Source: Bifidobacterium breve
GTDB lineage: Bacteria; Acidobacteriota; Vicinamibacteria; Vicinamibacterales; CAVVIG01
NCBI GenBank assembly: GCA_943328785.2
Contig: CALQBJ020000005.1
Coordinates: forward strand, 1 to 42,506
Length of the DNA stretch: 42,506 nt
Direction of reading: 5' to 3'
The number at the start of each line of letters is the position of its first letter. The stretch's first letter is position 1. The position numbers were made by a program, and so were the translations under genes. The notes beneath the pieces are model-generated. The model was given only the letters and a program-made list of their open reading frames with translations. It had not been told where the DNA came from and made no database searches. Positions 1 to 9,366 of the stretch are shown in pieces.

Positions 1-1835
1 GCGTAGATGGCGTCCTTGCCGAGGCGATAGGTGATCGCCTGCGTCGGCCACTTCGAGTAGCGGAAGACCGCGCGTTCGGCCGCTGCGCAGCTGGCGCGCT
101 TGGCGTCGCTGGTCGCTCGGCCGACCGCATCGCAGGCGCCCGGCAGGAAGTCGACCACCTCCGAGAACAGCGTCGTCGCATCGTCGTAGCCGAAGCGTCC
201 GATGTGGAGGCCGGTGTCGATGCGGACGCGCAGATCGCGGTAGAGCGTGCCCTGCAGTTGGTAGAGCCGCTCTTCCGGCGTGTAGAAGCCGTTCGGTGCG
301 CCCGGCTGCGGCTCGGCCATCAGTGCTTCGGCGTAGAGGCCCCAGCCTTCAGCGGCGAGTGAGTCCTGCCACATGGCAGCCGAATCTTCGACCGCACCAG
401 GCGTGAGCCAGCGGACCGGTGAGAACGACCCTTTCGCCTGCGTCAGCACTTTGAAGTACCAGTCGTGGCCGGGGAACCCTTCGTGCGCGGACAGGTCGGC
501 GAGCGCGGCGCGGTTGTTCGCCTGCAGCGCGGCCGGATCGTTCCCGGTCGGGGTGACGTAGTAGCGACCGACGCCGGTTGTCTTGAACGGCGGCGCGGGA
601 TAGTAGGCGGCGCCGTCGATCGAGGCGCGCAGCGGCGGCGGCGTCTCCACCACCTCGAGCGTGTAGTCGGCGGGGACATCGAACAGCCCGGTCTTGCGCG
701 CGAAGTCGACCAGGCGGAAGGCGGCGTCGCTGTACCACGACACCATCTCGGCATCCGACTTCGGGTAGTCCTTCGAGAGCTGATCGAACACGGCGCGGAC
801 CGCGGCCTGGCCGTCGGCTGGCAGCGACAGGCCGTTCTTCTGGCCGACCTGACGCGCGAGCTCGATCATCTGCTTCTGGGTCGCCTCGACGATCGGCCAC
901 GAGTCGTCGAACAACTGCGATGCCTTCACCTGGAGGTGGAAGTTGTTCTCGAGCGCCCAGTCGTACTCGGTGGCGCCGACGGCGTAGCGGTCGGCCGCGT
1001 AGGCCGGTTTCACCGTGTGCGAGCCGGGCTCGAAGAACGTGTCGGCGATGAAGGTGCGGAACTGCCCGTAGGCGGCGCCCGCATCGCGTCCGGCGGTGCG
1101 GATGTCGGCGAGCCGCGCGTCCCGCCCCGGTCCAGCCGCGATGCGTTGGGCGGCGACCGCCGGCAGCGTCTCGCGGAAGTACGTCGCGTTGGCGTCGCTG
1201 GTGTTCAGGCCATCGCGTTCGAGCATGCGGCGATCGGCGACATTGCCCGACTGCACGCCCGCTTCGAGCTGCGTGCGTGCTGCGGCGAGAAACGCCGGGA
1301 TGGCCTTCACGCGCTGGACGACCAGCGCCCATTCCTCGGGTGTGCCGTAGCTGCGTTCGCCGGTCTGGGTGAGCCCCTGGAGCTGCCAGTCGATAGCGCG
1401 GAACGGTTCGCCGACGTAGGTGTCGACGGCGCGTTCCTGGTAGCGGCGCACCTGGTGCTGATGCAGCAGGAAGCGCACCTGCGCCACCGCCACGTCACGG
1501 TCGATCAGCACCGCCGGCGTCAGCGCGTCGATGTCGACGGCGCTGAGGCTGCGCGCGACAATGCCGAGCCACTTGTCCTCGTCGTCGATCGCGGCCTGCG
1601 AGTAGTTGCGCAGGGTGCCGTCCACCGCCGCCAGCGACGGGTCGAGCCCCGCGCCACCGAGGTAGGTGTTCGTGGTCGGATTGCGTTTCAGGAATTCGAC
1701 CACGTAGCCCGAGAGCGTCTTCGCGACGAGCGGGTCGCCTGCGCCGGCATTGCCGTAGGTCTGGGTGCCTGGCACCGAGCCGCAGCCCGCCACGAAGAGC
1801 GCCAGCGCCACCGCGCCGGCCGATGACGCGCGCAT
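1..1835 (-). CDS. DUF885 family lipoprotein, putative metallopeptidase (3' end beyond window)
   Basis: Read from the minus strand as one open frame from ATG at 1835 to the window edge, 611 complete codons without a stop. The N-terminus is a lipoprotein signal: a hydrophobic run ending VAGC near residue 20, so the mature protein is probably anchored by lipidated Cys. The motif HEGFPGH at about residues 451-457 matches the HExxPGH signature of DUF885 proteins, which are thought to be zinc-dependent peptidases (family knowledge; substrate unknown). The C-terminal part YSKWPTQAITYRLGK is also typical of the family. Members are usually around 570-620 residues, so only a short C-terminal tail should be missing. 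It lies 8 bp downstream of the FKBP gene on the same strand, so the two are probably co-transcribed. Family call is firm; peptidase activity is inferred. Confidence 0.85.
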   Translation of the reverse strand, partial: MRASSAGAVALALFVAGCGSVPGTQTYGNAGAGDPLVAKTLSGYVVEFLKRNPTTNTYLGGAGLDPSLAAVDGTLRNYSQAAIDDEDKWLGIVARSLSAVDIDALTPAVLIDRDVAVAQVRFLLHQHQVRRYQERAVDTYVGEPFRAIDWQLQGLTQTGERSYGTPEEWALVVQRVKAIPAFLAAARTQLEAGVQSGNVADRRMLERDGLNTSDANATYFRETLPAVAAQRIAAGPGRDARLADIRTAGRDAGAAYGQFRTFIADTFFEPGSHTVKPAYAADRYAVGATEYDWALENNFHLQVKASQLFDDSWPIVEATQKQMIELARQVGQKNGLSLPADGQAAVRAVFDQLSKDYPKSDAEMVSWYSDAAFRLVDFARKTGLFDVPADYTLEVVETPPPLRASIDGAAYYPAPPFKTTGVGRYYVTPTGNDPAALQANNRAALADLSAHEGFPGHDWYFKVLTQAKGSFSPVRWLTPGAVEDSAAMWQDSLAAEGWGLYAEALMAEPQPGAPNGFYTPEERLYQLQGTLYRDLRVRIDTGLHIGRFGYDDATTLFSEVVDFLPGACDAVGRATSDAKRASCAAAERAVFRYSKWPTQAITYRLGKDAIY

Positions 1836-1843
1836 GGTGGACG

Positions 1844-2638
<795 letters not shown>

Positions 2639-2828
2639 CCCGACATTCTCGCATCCCTACGCGGCGTCGATTCGTGGGAGTTCTTTCCTGTTCCTGGCGG
2701 GGGCGCCACAGTTGGCCTCTTCCCTGCGCCCCGCTACTCGCCGACGCGGACAGCTACCTCCTCAGCGTCGCCGCTCGCGCACCCACCCGCCGCGGCCACC
2801 TGGGCAACGGCTACAAAGGCGCCGTGTC

Positions 2829-5642
2829 TTAGCGCCGGTTCTGCAGTTCCTGCAGCTTCCCCTTCAGTGCTTCGAGGCGCTGGCCGGCTTCACCGAGTTT
2901 CCCCTCGGCCGTCAGCCGCTGGTAGTCCTCGAGGTCTTGCGCCGCACTCCGGATGAGCGCATCCGGTGTCGCGGCAGCGCCCGCTGCGGCAGGTGTGCCC
3001 GCTGCGGATGAGGATGCGACCGCTCGCGGGGCCTGCGTCGTGCCGCCAGGGCCTGGTGAACCAAGCGTCGACGTCCCATTGCCGAACAGCGCCGCCAGGG
3101 CGGTCTCGAAGTTCGGCCCGTACGCCAGGCGGTCCTGCAGCGCCAGTACCACGATGCGCAGTTCAGGCATCGGGCTGCGTTCGGCCTGCAGGTAGATCGG
3201 CTCCGCATACAGCAGCCCGCGTCCCACCGGAATCACGATGAGCGTGCCGCGCCGCACGTGCGACCCCTGCTGGTTCCACAGTGACAGCTGGCCCGAGAGC
3301 TGCGCGTTCTGATCGATGCGTGCCTCGATCTGCAGCGGTCCATCCACCAGCTTCGTCTTCGGGAAGTCGTACACCAGCGCTTTGCCGTAGTTCGGCCCGT
3401 CGCTGCGTCCGGCGATCCAGCCAATGAGGTTGTTGCGGTTGGCCGGCGTGAACGGCAGGATCTCGACGAATTCCAGTGCGGCTTCGCCCGGCAGCTTCAT
3501 CAGCACGAAGTTCGGCTCCATCGTCTGCGCACTGGTCTGATTGGTGCTGTCCGTGGTCCGCACTTCCGACGCCACGGTCCACAGGTCCTCGCGGTTGTAG
3601 AACACGTCTGGCGTCGTCATGTGGTACAGCCCGTAGACCAGCGCCTGCATCTGGAGCAGCAGCTCGGGGTAGCGGACGTGGCTGCGCAGGTCGGCCGGCA
3701 TCTCGGCGGCGTCGCGGAACAGGGTCGGGAAGATCCGACGGTACGCCGCGATGAGCGGGTCGGTGTCGTCGAACACGTAGAGCGTCACCGATCCGTCGTA
3801 GGCGTCGATCGCCACCTTCACGCTGTTGCGGATGTAGTTCACCTGGTCGTTGCCGAGCCGGTAGTGGCGCGCGTAGGGGTAGCTGTCGGAGGTGGTGAAG
3901 CCGTCGACCAGCCACACCAGCCGCCCTTCCTTCGTCACCACGATGTACGGGTCGGTGTCGTAGGTGAGGAACGGCGCGATGGTGTTCAGCCGTTCGCGAA
4001 TATTGCGGCGCATCAGCAGTCGGCTGTCCGGCGTGATGTCGTCGCTGAACGGCACCTTCGTCAGGTCGCCGCGGTCGAGCGCAATCATGATGCGGCGGAA
4101 GAAGCCGCCCAACTGGATGCCGCCCGTCCCCTCGTAGGTCGCGAAGCTGTTCGTCTCGCCCTGCGGGAAGTCGAATTCCTTCTGGTTCGTGCGCACGTAG
4201 ACGTCGGTGTTCGTCAGCTCACCGAAGTACACCTGCGGCCGCGTCAGTTCCAGTCCGGGAATCTTGCTCTGCACCGGCATGTTGCCGAGCAGCAGATCGG
4301 GCAGTCCCTCTGGCGTGAAGCCGTTCACCGGGTTCATCGTGACGCCGTAGCCGTGCGTGTAGACCAGCTTCTCGTTGATCCAGTTGCGGCTGCTGTCTGG
4401 CAGACGATCGACATTCAGTTCGCGCACGGCCAGCATCATCTGGCGCGTCTTGCCGTCGAACGTGTAGCGGTCGATGTCGATGTCCGGGAAGTCGTAATAG
4501 GTGCGGATCTCCTGGATCTGGCGCAGCGTGTCCTGCAGCGCCCGCCAGTCCCAGAGGCGGATGTTCTCGAGCGTCTCCCCGTTGCTGGCGGCGTCGATCG
4601 CCTCGAGGCCGTTGTCGGCGGGGAACGGCGTCTCGGTGATGCGGTTCAGCCCGAACGCCTCCTGCGTGTAGGCAATGTTGTTCGTGATGAACGGCCGTTC
4701 GCGCACCAGTTCGTTCGGCTTCACGACGAAGCCGTTCACGTACCAGGCGGCCAGGCTGACCACCACGTAGGTGGCCACCGCCGGCAGCAGCGCGCCCACG
4801 ATCCAGCGCACCTTGGGCGCCGCTACCGCGTTGAGCGCGCAGATCACGGCGCCGAGCACGAGCGCCATCGAGACATAGAGCATCCCCGGCACCAGCACGT
4901 GCGCGTCGGTGTAGGTGATGCCGGCGAAGATGGTGTGGTCCTGCAGGATGCGGCTGAAGCGGCCGACGTAGGTCTGCGCCGCGAAGGCCAGCAGCAGGCC
5001 GCTTGCGGCGACCGAGACGCCGCGCAGTGCGCTGTTGCTGCTCATGGTGGTGCGCGTCAGCACGCGCGACCCGCCGGTGATGACGGCGAAGAATGCGGCG
5101 ACCGCGGCGATAATCACCGCCAGCGTCGTCGCCCAGCCGGCCACGAGCTGCCAGACCGGCAGCGTGAAGAGGTAGAAGGTGGCGGGACGGCCGAAGATCG
5201 GATCGAGTGCCGCGCCGGCCACCGGCGCCTGGTTCCAGTAGAGCGCGAAGGTGGTCCACTGCGCCATCATCCCGAGTCCGGTGACGATGGCGAGGAACGC
5301 CGCCGCGATGAGCGCGATCATCCGCAGCACCGGTTCGACCGGCAGCCGGATCGGTTGCCCGTTGATCAGGATGGGACCGCTCGTCAGGTCGAGTTGCGCC
5401 GGCTTGAGCGCGAAGTAGCCGGCGTAGAGCAGGAAGAAGGTCGCGCCGAGGAAGACGCTGAAGACGATGCTCTGGACCCGCAGTGTCGTCCAGAAGACGT
5501 CACCGAAGCCGAGTGAGGCGAACCAGAGGGAATCGACGTAGTAGGAGAGTGTCGTCCCGCCCCCGAACAGCACGAGGGCAAGAACGACGAACAGCAGCGC
5601 ACGACCGCGCCGTCGCGGCTGGCGCGATGGCGTCCAGTCCAT
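2829..5642 (-). CDS. UPF0182 family large integral membrane protein
   Basis: 937 residues from ATG at 5642; a GTG three codons upstream (5651) overlaps the preceding stop and is an alternative start. The N-terminal third has about seven membrane segments, beginning with a hydrophobic run near residue 15 followed by the conserved YVDSLWFASLGFGDVFW block. The remainder is a large, mostly soluble domain with family blocks such as RNIRERLNTIAPFL and YTHGYGVTMNPVN. A Pro/Ala-rich stretch near residue 870 leads into a short C-terminal coiled-coil-like tail (LEDYQRLTAEGKLGEAGQRL). The whole matches UPF0182 (COG1615) in length and motifs. The function of this family is not established. It sits 5 bp after the DUF1080-like gene and so is probably the last gene of the cytochrome operon. 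Confidence 0.92.
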   Translation of the reverse strand: MDWTPSRQPRRRGRALLFVVLALVLFGGGTTLSYYVDSLWFASLGFGDVFWTTLRVQSIVFSVFLGATFFLLYAGYFALKPAQLDLTSGPILINGQPIRLPVEPVLRMIALIAAAFLAIVTGLGMMAQWTTFALYWNQAPVAGAALDPIFGRPATFYLFTLPVWQLVAGWATTLAVIIAAVAAFFAVITGGSRVLTRTTMSSNSALRGVSVAASGLLLAFAAQTYVGRFSRILQDHTIFAGITYTDAHVLVPGMLYVSMALVLGAVICALNAVAAPKVRWIVGALLPAVATYVVVSLAAWYVNGFVVKPNELVRERPFITNNIAYTQEAFGLNRITETPFPADNGLEAIDAASNGETLENIRLWDWRALQDTLRQIQEIRTYYDFPDIDIDRYTFDGKTRQMMLAVRELNVDRLPDSSRNWINEKLVYTHGYGVTMNPVNGFTPEGLPDLLLGNMPVQSKIPGLELTRPQVYFGELTNTDVYVRTNQKEFDFPQGETNSFATYEGTGGIQLGGFFRRIMIALDRGDLTKVPFSDDITPDSRLLMRRNIRERLNTIAPFLTYDTDPYIVVTKEGRLVWLVDGFTTSDSYPYARHYRLGNDQVNYIRNSVKVAIDAYDGSVTLYVFDDTDPLIAAYRRIFPTLFRDAAEMPADLRSHVRYPELLLQMQALVYGLYHMTTPDVFYNREDLWTVASEVRTTDSTNQTSAQTMEPNFVLMKLPGEAALEFVEILPFTPANRNNLIGWIAGRSDGPNYGKALVYDFPKTKLVDGPLQIEARIDQNAQLSGQLSLWNQQGSHVRRGTLIVIPVGRGLLYAEPIYLQAERSPMPELRIVVLALQDRLAYGPNFETALAALFGNGTSTLGSPGPGGTTQAPRAVASSSAAGTPAAAGAAATPDALIRSAAQDLEDYQRLTAEGKLGEAGQRLEALKGKLQELQNRR

Positions 5643-5647
5643 GTTGC

Positions 5648-6286
5648 TCACTTCACGCCAAACCCGTCGACGTGCACGTTGAGGTTGTGGTTCACGCGCA
5701 GGCCGGCGATGCCGGCGCCGTCGACGCCAGCGGCGGGCTGCGCGCTGACTTCCGTGTTGTTCACGAGGAAGCGCACCTTGTCGGCGGCCACGACGATGGA
5801 CAGCACGTTGGTGCCCTTGACCGACGCATCGGTCTTCTTCACCGCGGCGTTGTCGGTCCACGGCATGACCGGCGTGACCTTCGCACCGTCACGGCGCGAA
5901 ATCATGAACTTGCCGTCCTGGCGGACCAGAAAGTAGGTGTACTTCTGCGTCGCCGCGGCGAGGTTCGCGCCGCCGATAAAGATGCCGTACGCCTCGGGAT
6001 GCGCCGACGGTTCCATCTGGCTGAACGCGGCACGCACTTCGTACACGCCGGTCTTCGCATCGGCCGCACGGTAGTAGATGCCGGCGGGACCGGTCTTGAA
6101 GTGGATGCCGCCGCCCATTGGCATGACGCTGACGCCGTCTGGCTTAGTGGCGCCGCTGTCGAGGCGAATCGACCAGCCGGCCGGGAGGCTGCCGCTCGCC
6201 TGCATCTTGTCCATGTCGTGCTGCTGAGCACCGACGGCGGTGGCGCCGAGCGCCGCGAAAGCCAGGATTGCGAGAACGCGTTTCAT
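5648..6286 (-). CDS. Secreted protein with a DUF1080/laminin-G-like beta-sandwich (putative)
   Basis: 212 residues, ATG at 6286 preceded by AAGGAGA, a good ribosome-binding site. A signal peptide covers residues 1-20 (LAILAFAALGATAVGAQ). The body looks like a concanavalin/laminin-G type beta-sandwich, similar to the DUF1080 (3-keto-disaccharide hydrolase) fold: GIYYRAADAKTGVYEVRAAF, then AYGIFIGGANL, YTYFLVRQDGKFMISRR, and a terminal HNLNVHVDGFGVK strand. That domain binds or cleaves sugars in some proteins. I see no clear catalytic residues here, so the enzymatic role is open. It lies 25 bp after the one-haem cytochrome gene and 5 bp before UPF0182, so it is probably in that operon. Confidence 0.7.
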   Translation of the reverse strand: MKRVLAILAFAALGATAVGAQQHDMDKMQASGSLPAGWSIRLDSGATKPDGVSVMPMGGGIHFKTGPAGIYYRAADAKTGVYEVRAAFSQMEPSAHPEAYGIFIGGANLAAATQKYTYFLVRQDGKFMISRRDGAKVTPVMPWTDNAAVKKTDASVKGTNVLSIVVAADKVRFLVNNTEVSAQPAAGVDGAGIAGLRVNHNLNVHVDGFGVK

Positions 6287-6310
6287 CGAGGAATCTCCTT
6301 ATCGTCGAGT

Positions 6311-6922
6311 CTAATTGATCCCGTAGTCCTTCAATCCGAAAATGCCCTCGACCGCACCGGGCGGAAGGGCCACCGGCTCGAACGACGGCTCGGGGATCTT
6401 GTGGGTGACCGGCGGCAGGCTGCGCAGGTAGACCACGATGGCGTGCCGGTCCTCCTCGGTCAGGTGCGAGAAGTTGGCCCACGGCATCGTCGTGTAGGGC
6501 ACGACGTGGCCGTCGGGGAAGGTGCCGCTCCGGAGCACGCGCTTCACGTCGTCGTCCGTGCGCCGCGCGAGTCCGGTGGCAAAGTCGGGCGTCAGGTTGC
6601 GCGTCACGTAGGTGCCGCGCTCCGAGACGATCTTCGTGCCGCCACCCGCCAGGTACTTCGTCAGGTCAGGTCCCTGCGGACCATTGGTGGCGTGGCAGCC
6701 GGTGCAGCCGATGTTCATGGCCAGTGTGCGGCCGCGCTCGGCGATGGCGCGCCGTGCCGGATCGGCGATGCCGTCTACCGGCGGCGCCGCGTGGCGCATG
6801 TCCGCCCCGAACGTCTCCGGCGCAATCCAGAAGAGCGGCGGGATGTTGTAGAGGAATGCGAGGAAGCCGACGACGGTCAGGATAACGAGCGTCAGCGCGG
6901 CCCGCTTCAGGAACGTCTTCAT
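6311..6922 (-). CDS. Membrane-anchored one-haem cytochrome c
   Basis: 203 residues from ATG at 6922, which overlaps the stop of the upstream cytochrome as TGATG; a GTG one codon earlier is possible. A single N-terminal membrane segment (LTLVILTVVGFLAFLYNI, about residues 9-27) anchors it with the haem domain outside. One CxxCH haem site, CTGCH, lies near residue 75. A distal methionine is available in YTTMPWANFSHL. The segment TRNLTPDFATGLARRTDDDVKR resembles the cytochrome subunits of membrane alcohol/aldehyde dehydrogenases. No flavin or quinoprotein dehydrogenase partner lies nearby, so the electron donor is unknown. The tight overlap means it is translated together with the three-haem protein. 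Confidence 0.92.
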   Translation of the reverse strand: MKTFLKRAALTLVILTVVGFLAFLYNIPPLFWIAPETFGADMRHAAPPVDGIADPARRAIAERGRTLAMNIGCTGCHATNGPQGPDLTKYLAGGGTKIVSERGTYVTRNLTPDFATGLARRTDDDVKRVLRSGTFPDGHVVPYTTMPWANFSHLTEEDRHAIVVYLRSLPPVTHKIPEPSFEPVALPPGAVEGIFGLKDYGIN

Positions 6923-8247
6923 CACTGGCCTCCCGTCGAGCCGGCGTTGCCAGCGTAGAAGTAGCTCGGCAGGTCCCGGCCGAGGATTAGCATCTCGAAC
7001 TTGTTCCAGAGGTAGACCGGCAGGAAGGTGCGCGTCAGTCGTGGCACCTTGTTGCGCACCGGCGGTACCGTCCGCAGGTAGGCCACGACGGCGTTGAGGT
7101 CCGACTCCTTCATCGTCGAGAACGAGGGCCAGTCCATCGGGAAGGGCAGCATGCGCGTGCCGTCACGGAGGGTCCCCTTCGTGATGACGCGCTTGATCTC
7201 GTCATCGGTCCAGTTGCCGAGGCCGGTCTCCTTGTCTGAGGTGAGGTTGCCGGTCGGATACATCCCGAACGGCGAGAGCTGCATGCGCAGGCCGCCGGCC
7301 AGCCGCATGCCGGGCAGCGTGCGGCGCTGCTCGTCCACCGGCGAGTGACAGACCGGGCAGGCGAGGATATCGACGAGATACTCGCCGCGCTTCACCGGGT
7401 CGGCCAGCGCCTCGGCCTCCTGCTGTGCGTAGAACGTCGTCACGTCGTCGGCGTTCATTTCCCAGACCGGCTTGCGGCGGAGCGACACCACGTAGTTCGC
7501 GAGGTCCCACATCTCGGCGTCCGTGGCCGTGCCCGTGTACGACGGCATCGGCGTGCCAGACACCCCGGCGCGGAACCGCATGAACGCGTCAGCGGCGTCA
7601 GGGCCGCCACGGAAGCTCCACGGTTCGGCAAGGTTAGCGGCGTGCAGCGTGAAGCCCCAGTCGTCCTCGAACCGGGTGGTGACGGCGCCGACGCCGCGGC
7701 CGTCTTCGCCGTGGCACTTCGAGCACTGTAGCGTGGCGTAGACCGACGCCCCGCGCGCGACGCTGTCGGGCGAGGAGCGTACCGGCGTCGAGGCCGGAAT
7801 CGGCTCGGGCCGTTCGGCAGCGAAGCGTGGCGACAGCGTCTTGATGTAGCCGACCACCGCGCGGATGTCGTCGTCGGGAAGCAGCGGACCCCAGCCAGGC
7901 ATGGCGCTGCCGGGGAGCCCCGTGCGCACCGAGCGCAGCAGGTCATCGTCGGTGGGCAGGCTGCCCGTTTCAGTCGAACGGATTTTGTAGCGGCCGCTGG
8001 TGAAGTCGCGGGGGTGCGGCACGAGTGACATCGCCGCCGGGCCATCGCCCTTGCCGCTCTCGCCGTGGCACTCCACGCAGTGTTTCTCGTAGACCTGCCG
8101 GCCGCGCGACCTGGCCGCCGGTGGCGGTGGTGACGCGGAGCCCCGCTGGGCCCGGACGTGCGGTGACAGGGCGGCGACCGTGGCGGCGCAGGCGAATGTC
8201 GTCAGGGCGAGCACGATGGCTCGTCCTGGCGTGACTCGGGTGTGCAT
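6922..8247 (-). CDS. Periplasmic three-haem cytochrome c
   Basis: 441 residues from ATG at 8247, chosen because a signal peptide follows directly (AIVLALTTFACAATVAA, cleavage near RAQ) and GGAG lies just upstream. Three cytochrome c domains are visible, each with one haem-binding motif: CVECH near residue 62, CSKCH near 180 and CPVCH near 305. Possible distal Met ligands follow each one (SAMPGWGPLL, TPMPSYTG, MLPFPMDWPSF). The C-terminal part is closely related to the one-haem protein encoded next and to the cytochrome subunits of dehydrogenase complexes. It probably passes electrons from a periplasmic oxidation to the respiratory chain; this is inference. Its promoter and a candidate operator lie at 8282-8322. 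Confidence 0.93.
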   Translation of the reverse strand: MHTRVTPGRAIVLALTTFACAATVAALSPHVRAQRGSASPPPPAARSRGRQVYEKHCVECHGESGKGDGPAAMSLVPHPRDFTSGRYKIRSTETGSLPTDDDLLRSVRTGLPGSAMPGWGPLLPDDDIRAVVGYIKTLSPRFAAERPEPIPASTPVRSSPDSVARGASVYATLQCSKCHGEDGRGVGAVTTRFEDDWGFTLHAANLAEPWSFRGGPDAADAFMRFRAGVSGTPMPSYTGTATDAEMWDLANYVVSLRRKPVWEMNADDVTTFYAQQEAEALADPVKRGEYLVDILACPVCHSPVDEQRRTLPGMRLAGGLRMQLSPFGMYPTGNLTSDKETGLGNWTDDEIKRVITKGTLRDGTRMLPFPMDWPSFSTMKESDLNAVVAYLRTVPPVRNKVPRLTRTFLPVYLWNKFEMLILGRDLPSYFYAGNAGSTGGQ

Positions 8248-8281
8248 GTCGAGGCGCTCCAGGCTGCGCCCGGTGGTTCGG

Positions 8282-8322
8282 GCGCGCCTGATTATACGAG
8301 CGCTTGAGTTCGAATCAGGCGC
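8282..8322 (-). promoter_or_regulatory. Promoter of the cytochrome operon inside an 11-bp inverted repeat
   Basis: A perfect -10 box TATAAT is read on the minus strand at 8295-8290, giving a start near 8283 and a leader of about 36 nt to ATG 8247. The box overlaps one arm of a perfect 11-bp inverted repeat: CGCGCCTGATT (8282-8292) and AATCAGGCGCG (8312-8322), with a 19-nt spacer. The second arm falls where the -35 region should be, and no good -35 hexamer is present. This geometry suggests a dimeric regulator binding over the promoter; that part is inference. Confidence 0.6.
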
Positions 8323-8362
8323 GGTGTGCCGCACCGCGCCGCGTCGGGTTGGTCTGGTTGCG

Positions 8363-9340
8363 TCAGACGGTGATGACGACCTTGCCGATCGCGCCGGAGC
8401 TCATCACCATCTCGTGCGCCTTCGGCGCGTCCTCGAGTGGGAATTCGTGCCCGACGAGCGGCTTCAGCGTGCCGTTCTCGAGGCCGGCCACGAGCGCGGC
8501 ATGCGTGATGGCCAGCTCTGCCGCCGACACGTTGAACAGCAACATGCCGTGGATCGAGGCTTCACGCCCCATGGTGCCGCGAGGGTCGATCTCGACGCGG
8601 CCGCGGCTGCCGATGATCACGACGCGTCCGAACTTCGCGAGCAGCGTGAGGTCGTGGTCGAGATTCAGGTGCGCGGCCATCTCGAGGATGACGTGCACGC
8701 CGGTGCCGCCCGTGGCCTTGCCGATGGCGTCGAGGTAGCCGGGTGCCGAGTGGTCGACGACCACGTGCGCGCCGTGTGCCTGCACGAGGGCGCGGCCGCG
8801 TTCGGTGCTGGCGGTGCCGATGACGAACATGCCGTGCGCGCGTGCCAGCTCGACGGCGGCGATGCCGACACCACCGCTGGCGCCGTGCACCAGCACGGTC
8901 TCGCCGGGCCGCGCGTTGGCGCGCCGGAAGAGCGAGTAGTAGGCCGTGGCGTACGGCACGCCGATGGCGGCGCCCTGCGCGTAGCTGACGTGCGCAGGCA
9001 GGTGGTGCAGCTGTGTCGGCGCACAGAGCACGAGTTCCGCGCACAGGCCGGTGTGCGGCGAGCTGTGGTTGTCGTTGGCGATGTAGACGCGATCGCCCGG
9101 TTTCACCGTCGTCACGTCCGCGCCTACCGCCACGACGTCGCCCGCGCCGTCGTGACCTGGCGTGTAGGGAAGGGGCGGCTTTGCGGCGTAGACGCCGCTG
9201 CGGATGTAGGTGTCGACCGGGTTGACGCCAACGGCCCGGACACGCACCAGGACCTGCGCCGCCGACGGCGTCGGATCGGGCAGTTGCTCGACCTGCATCA
9301 CCTGGGGGGCACCGAACTCGCGGACGACAATTGAGCGCAT
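8363..9340 (-). CDS. NADPH:quinone oxidoreductase, zeta-crystallin type (MDR superfamily)
   Basis: 325 residues from ATG at 9340 (a GTG at 9346 would add two). The N-terminal GroES-like domain contains [17 protein letters not shown] and the [15 protein letters not shown] block. The nucleotide-binding Rossmann domain has [18 protein letters not shown] near residue 145, the NADPH-binding signature. The structural zinc Cys cluster of alcohol dehydrogenases is absent, as expected for quinone oxidoreductases. The family transfers hydride from NADPH to quinones or reactive enones. The gene is transcribed away from ispG across a gap of only 26 bp, so the two probably share a promoter region. Specific substrate unknown. 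Confidence 0.9.
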   Translation of the reverse strand: MRSIVVREFGAPQVMQVEQLPDPTPSAAQVLVRVRAVGVNPVDTYIRSGVYAAKPPLPYTPGHDGAGDVVAVGADVTTVKPGDRVYIANDNHSSPHTGLCAELVLCAPTQLHHLPAHVSYAQGAAIGVPYATAYYSLFRRANARPGETVLVHGASGGVGIAAVELARAHGMFVIGTASTERGRALVQAHGAHVVVDHSAPGYLDAIGKATGGTGVHVILEMAAHLNLDHDLTLLAKFGRVVIIGSRGRVEIDPRGTMGREASIHGMLLFNVSAAELAITHAALVAGLENGTLKPLVGHEFPLEDAPKAHEMVMSSGAIGKVVITV

Positions 9341-9357
9341 GGGCACGATGCTATCAT
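9331..9357 (+). promoter_or_regulatory. Candidate ispG promoter in the 26-bp divergent gap
   Basis: TTGAGC (9331-9336) and TATCAT (9352-9357) form plausible -35 and -10 boxes with a 15-bp spacer, shorter than ideal. On the opposite strand TAGCAT (9353-9348) could serve the oxidoreductase gene with almost no leader. GAGGA at 9358-9362 is the ispG ribosome-binding site. Confidence 0.4.
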
Positions 9358-9366
9358 GAGGAATTC

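Noticed and set aside
3621-5516. 631-residue plus-strand open frame opposite UPF0182
   Set aside because: Shadow frame with biased composition; UPF0182 motifs are intact on the minus strand.
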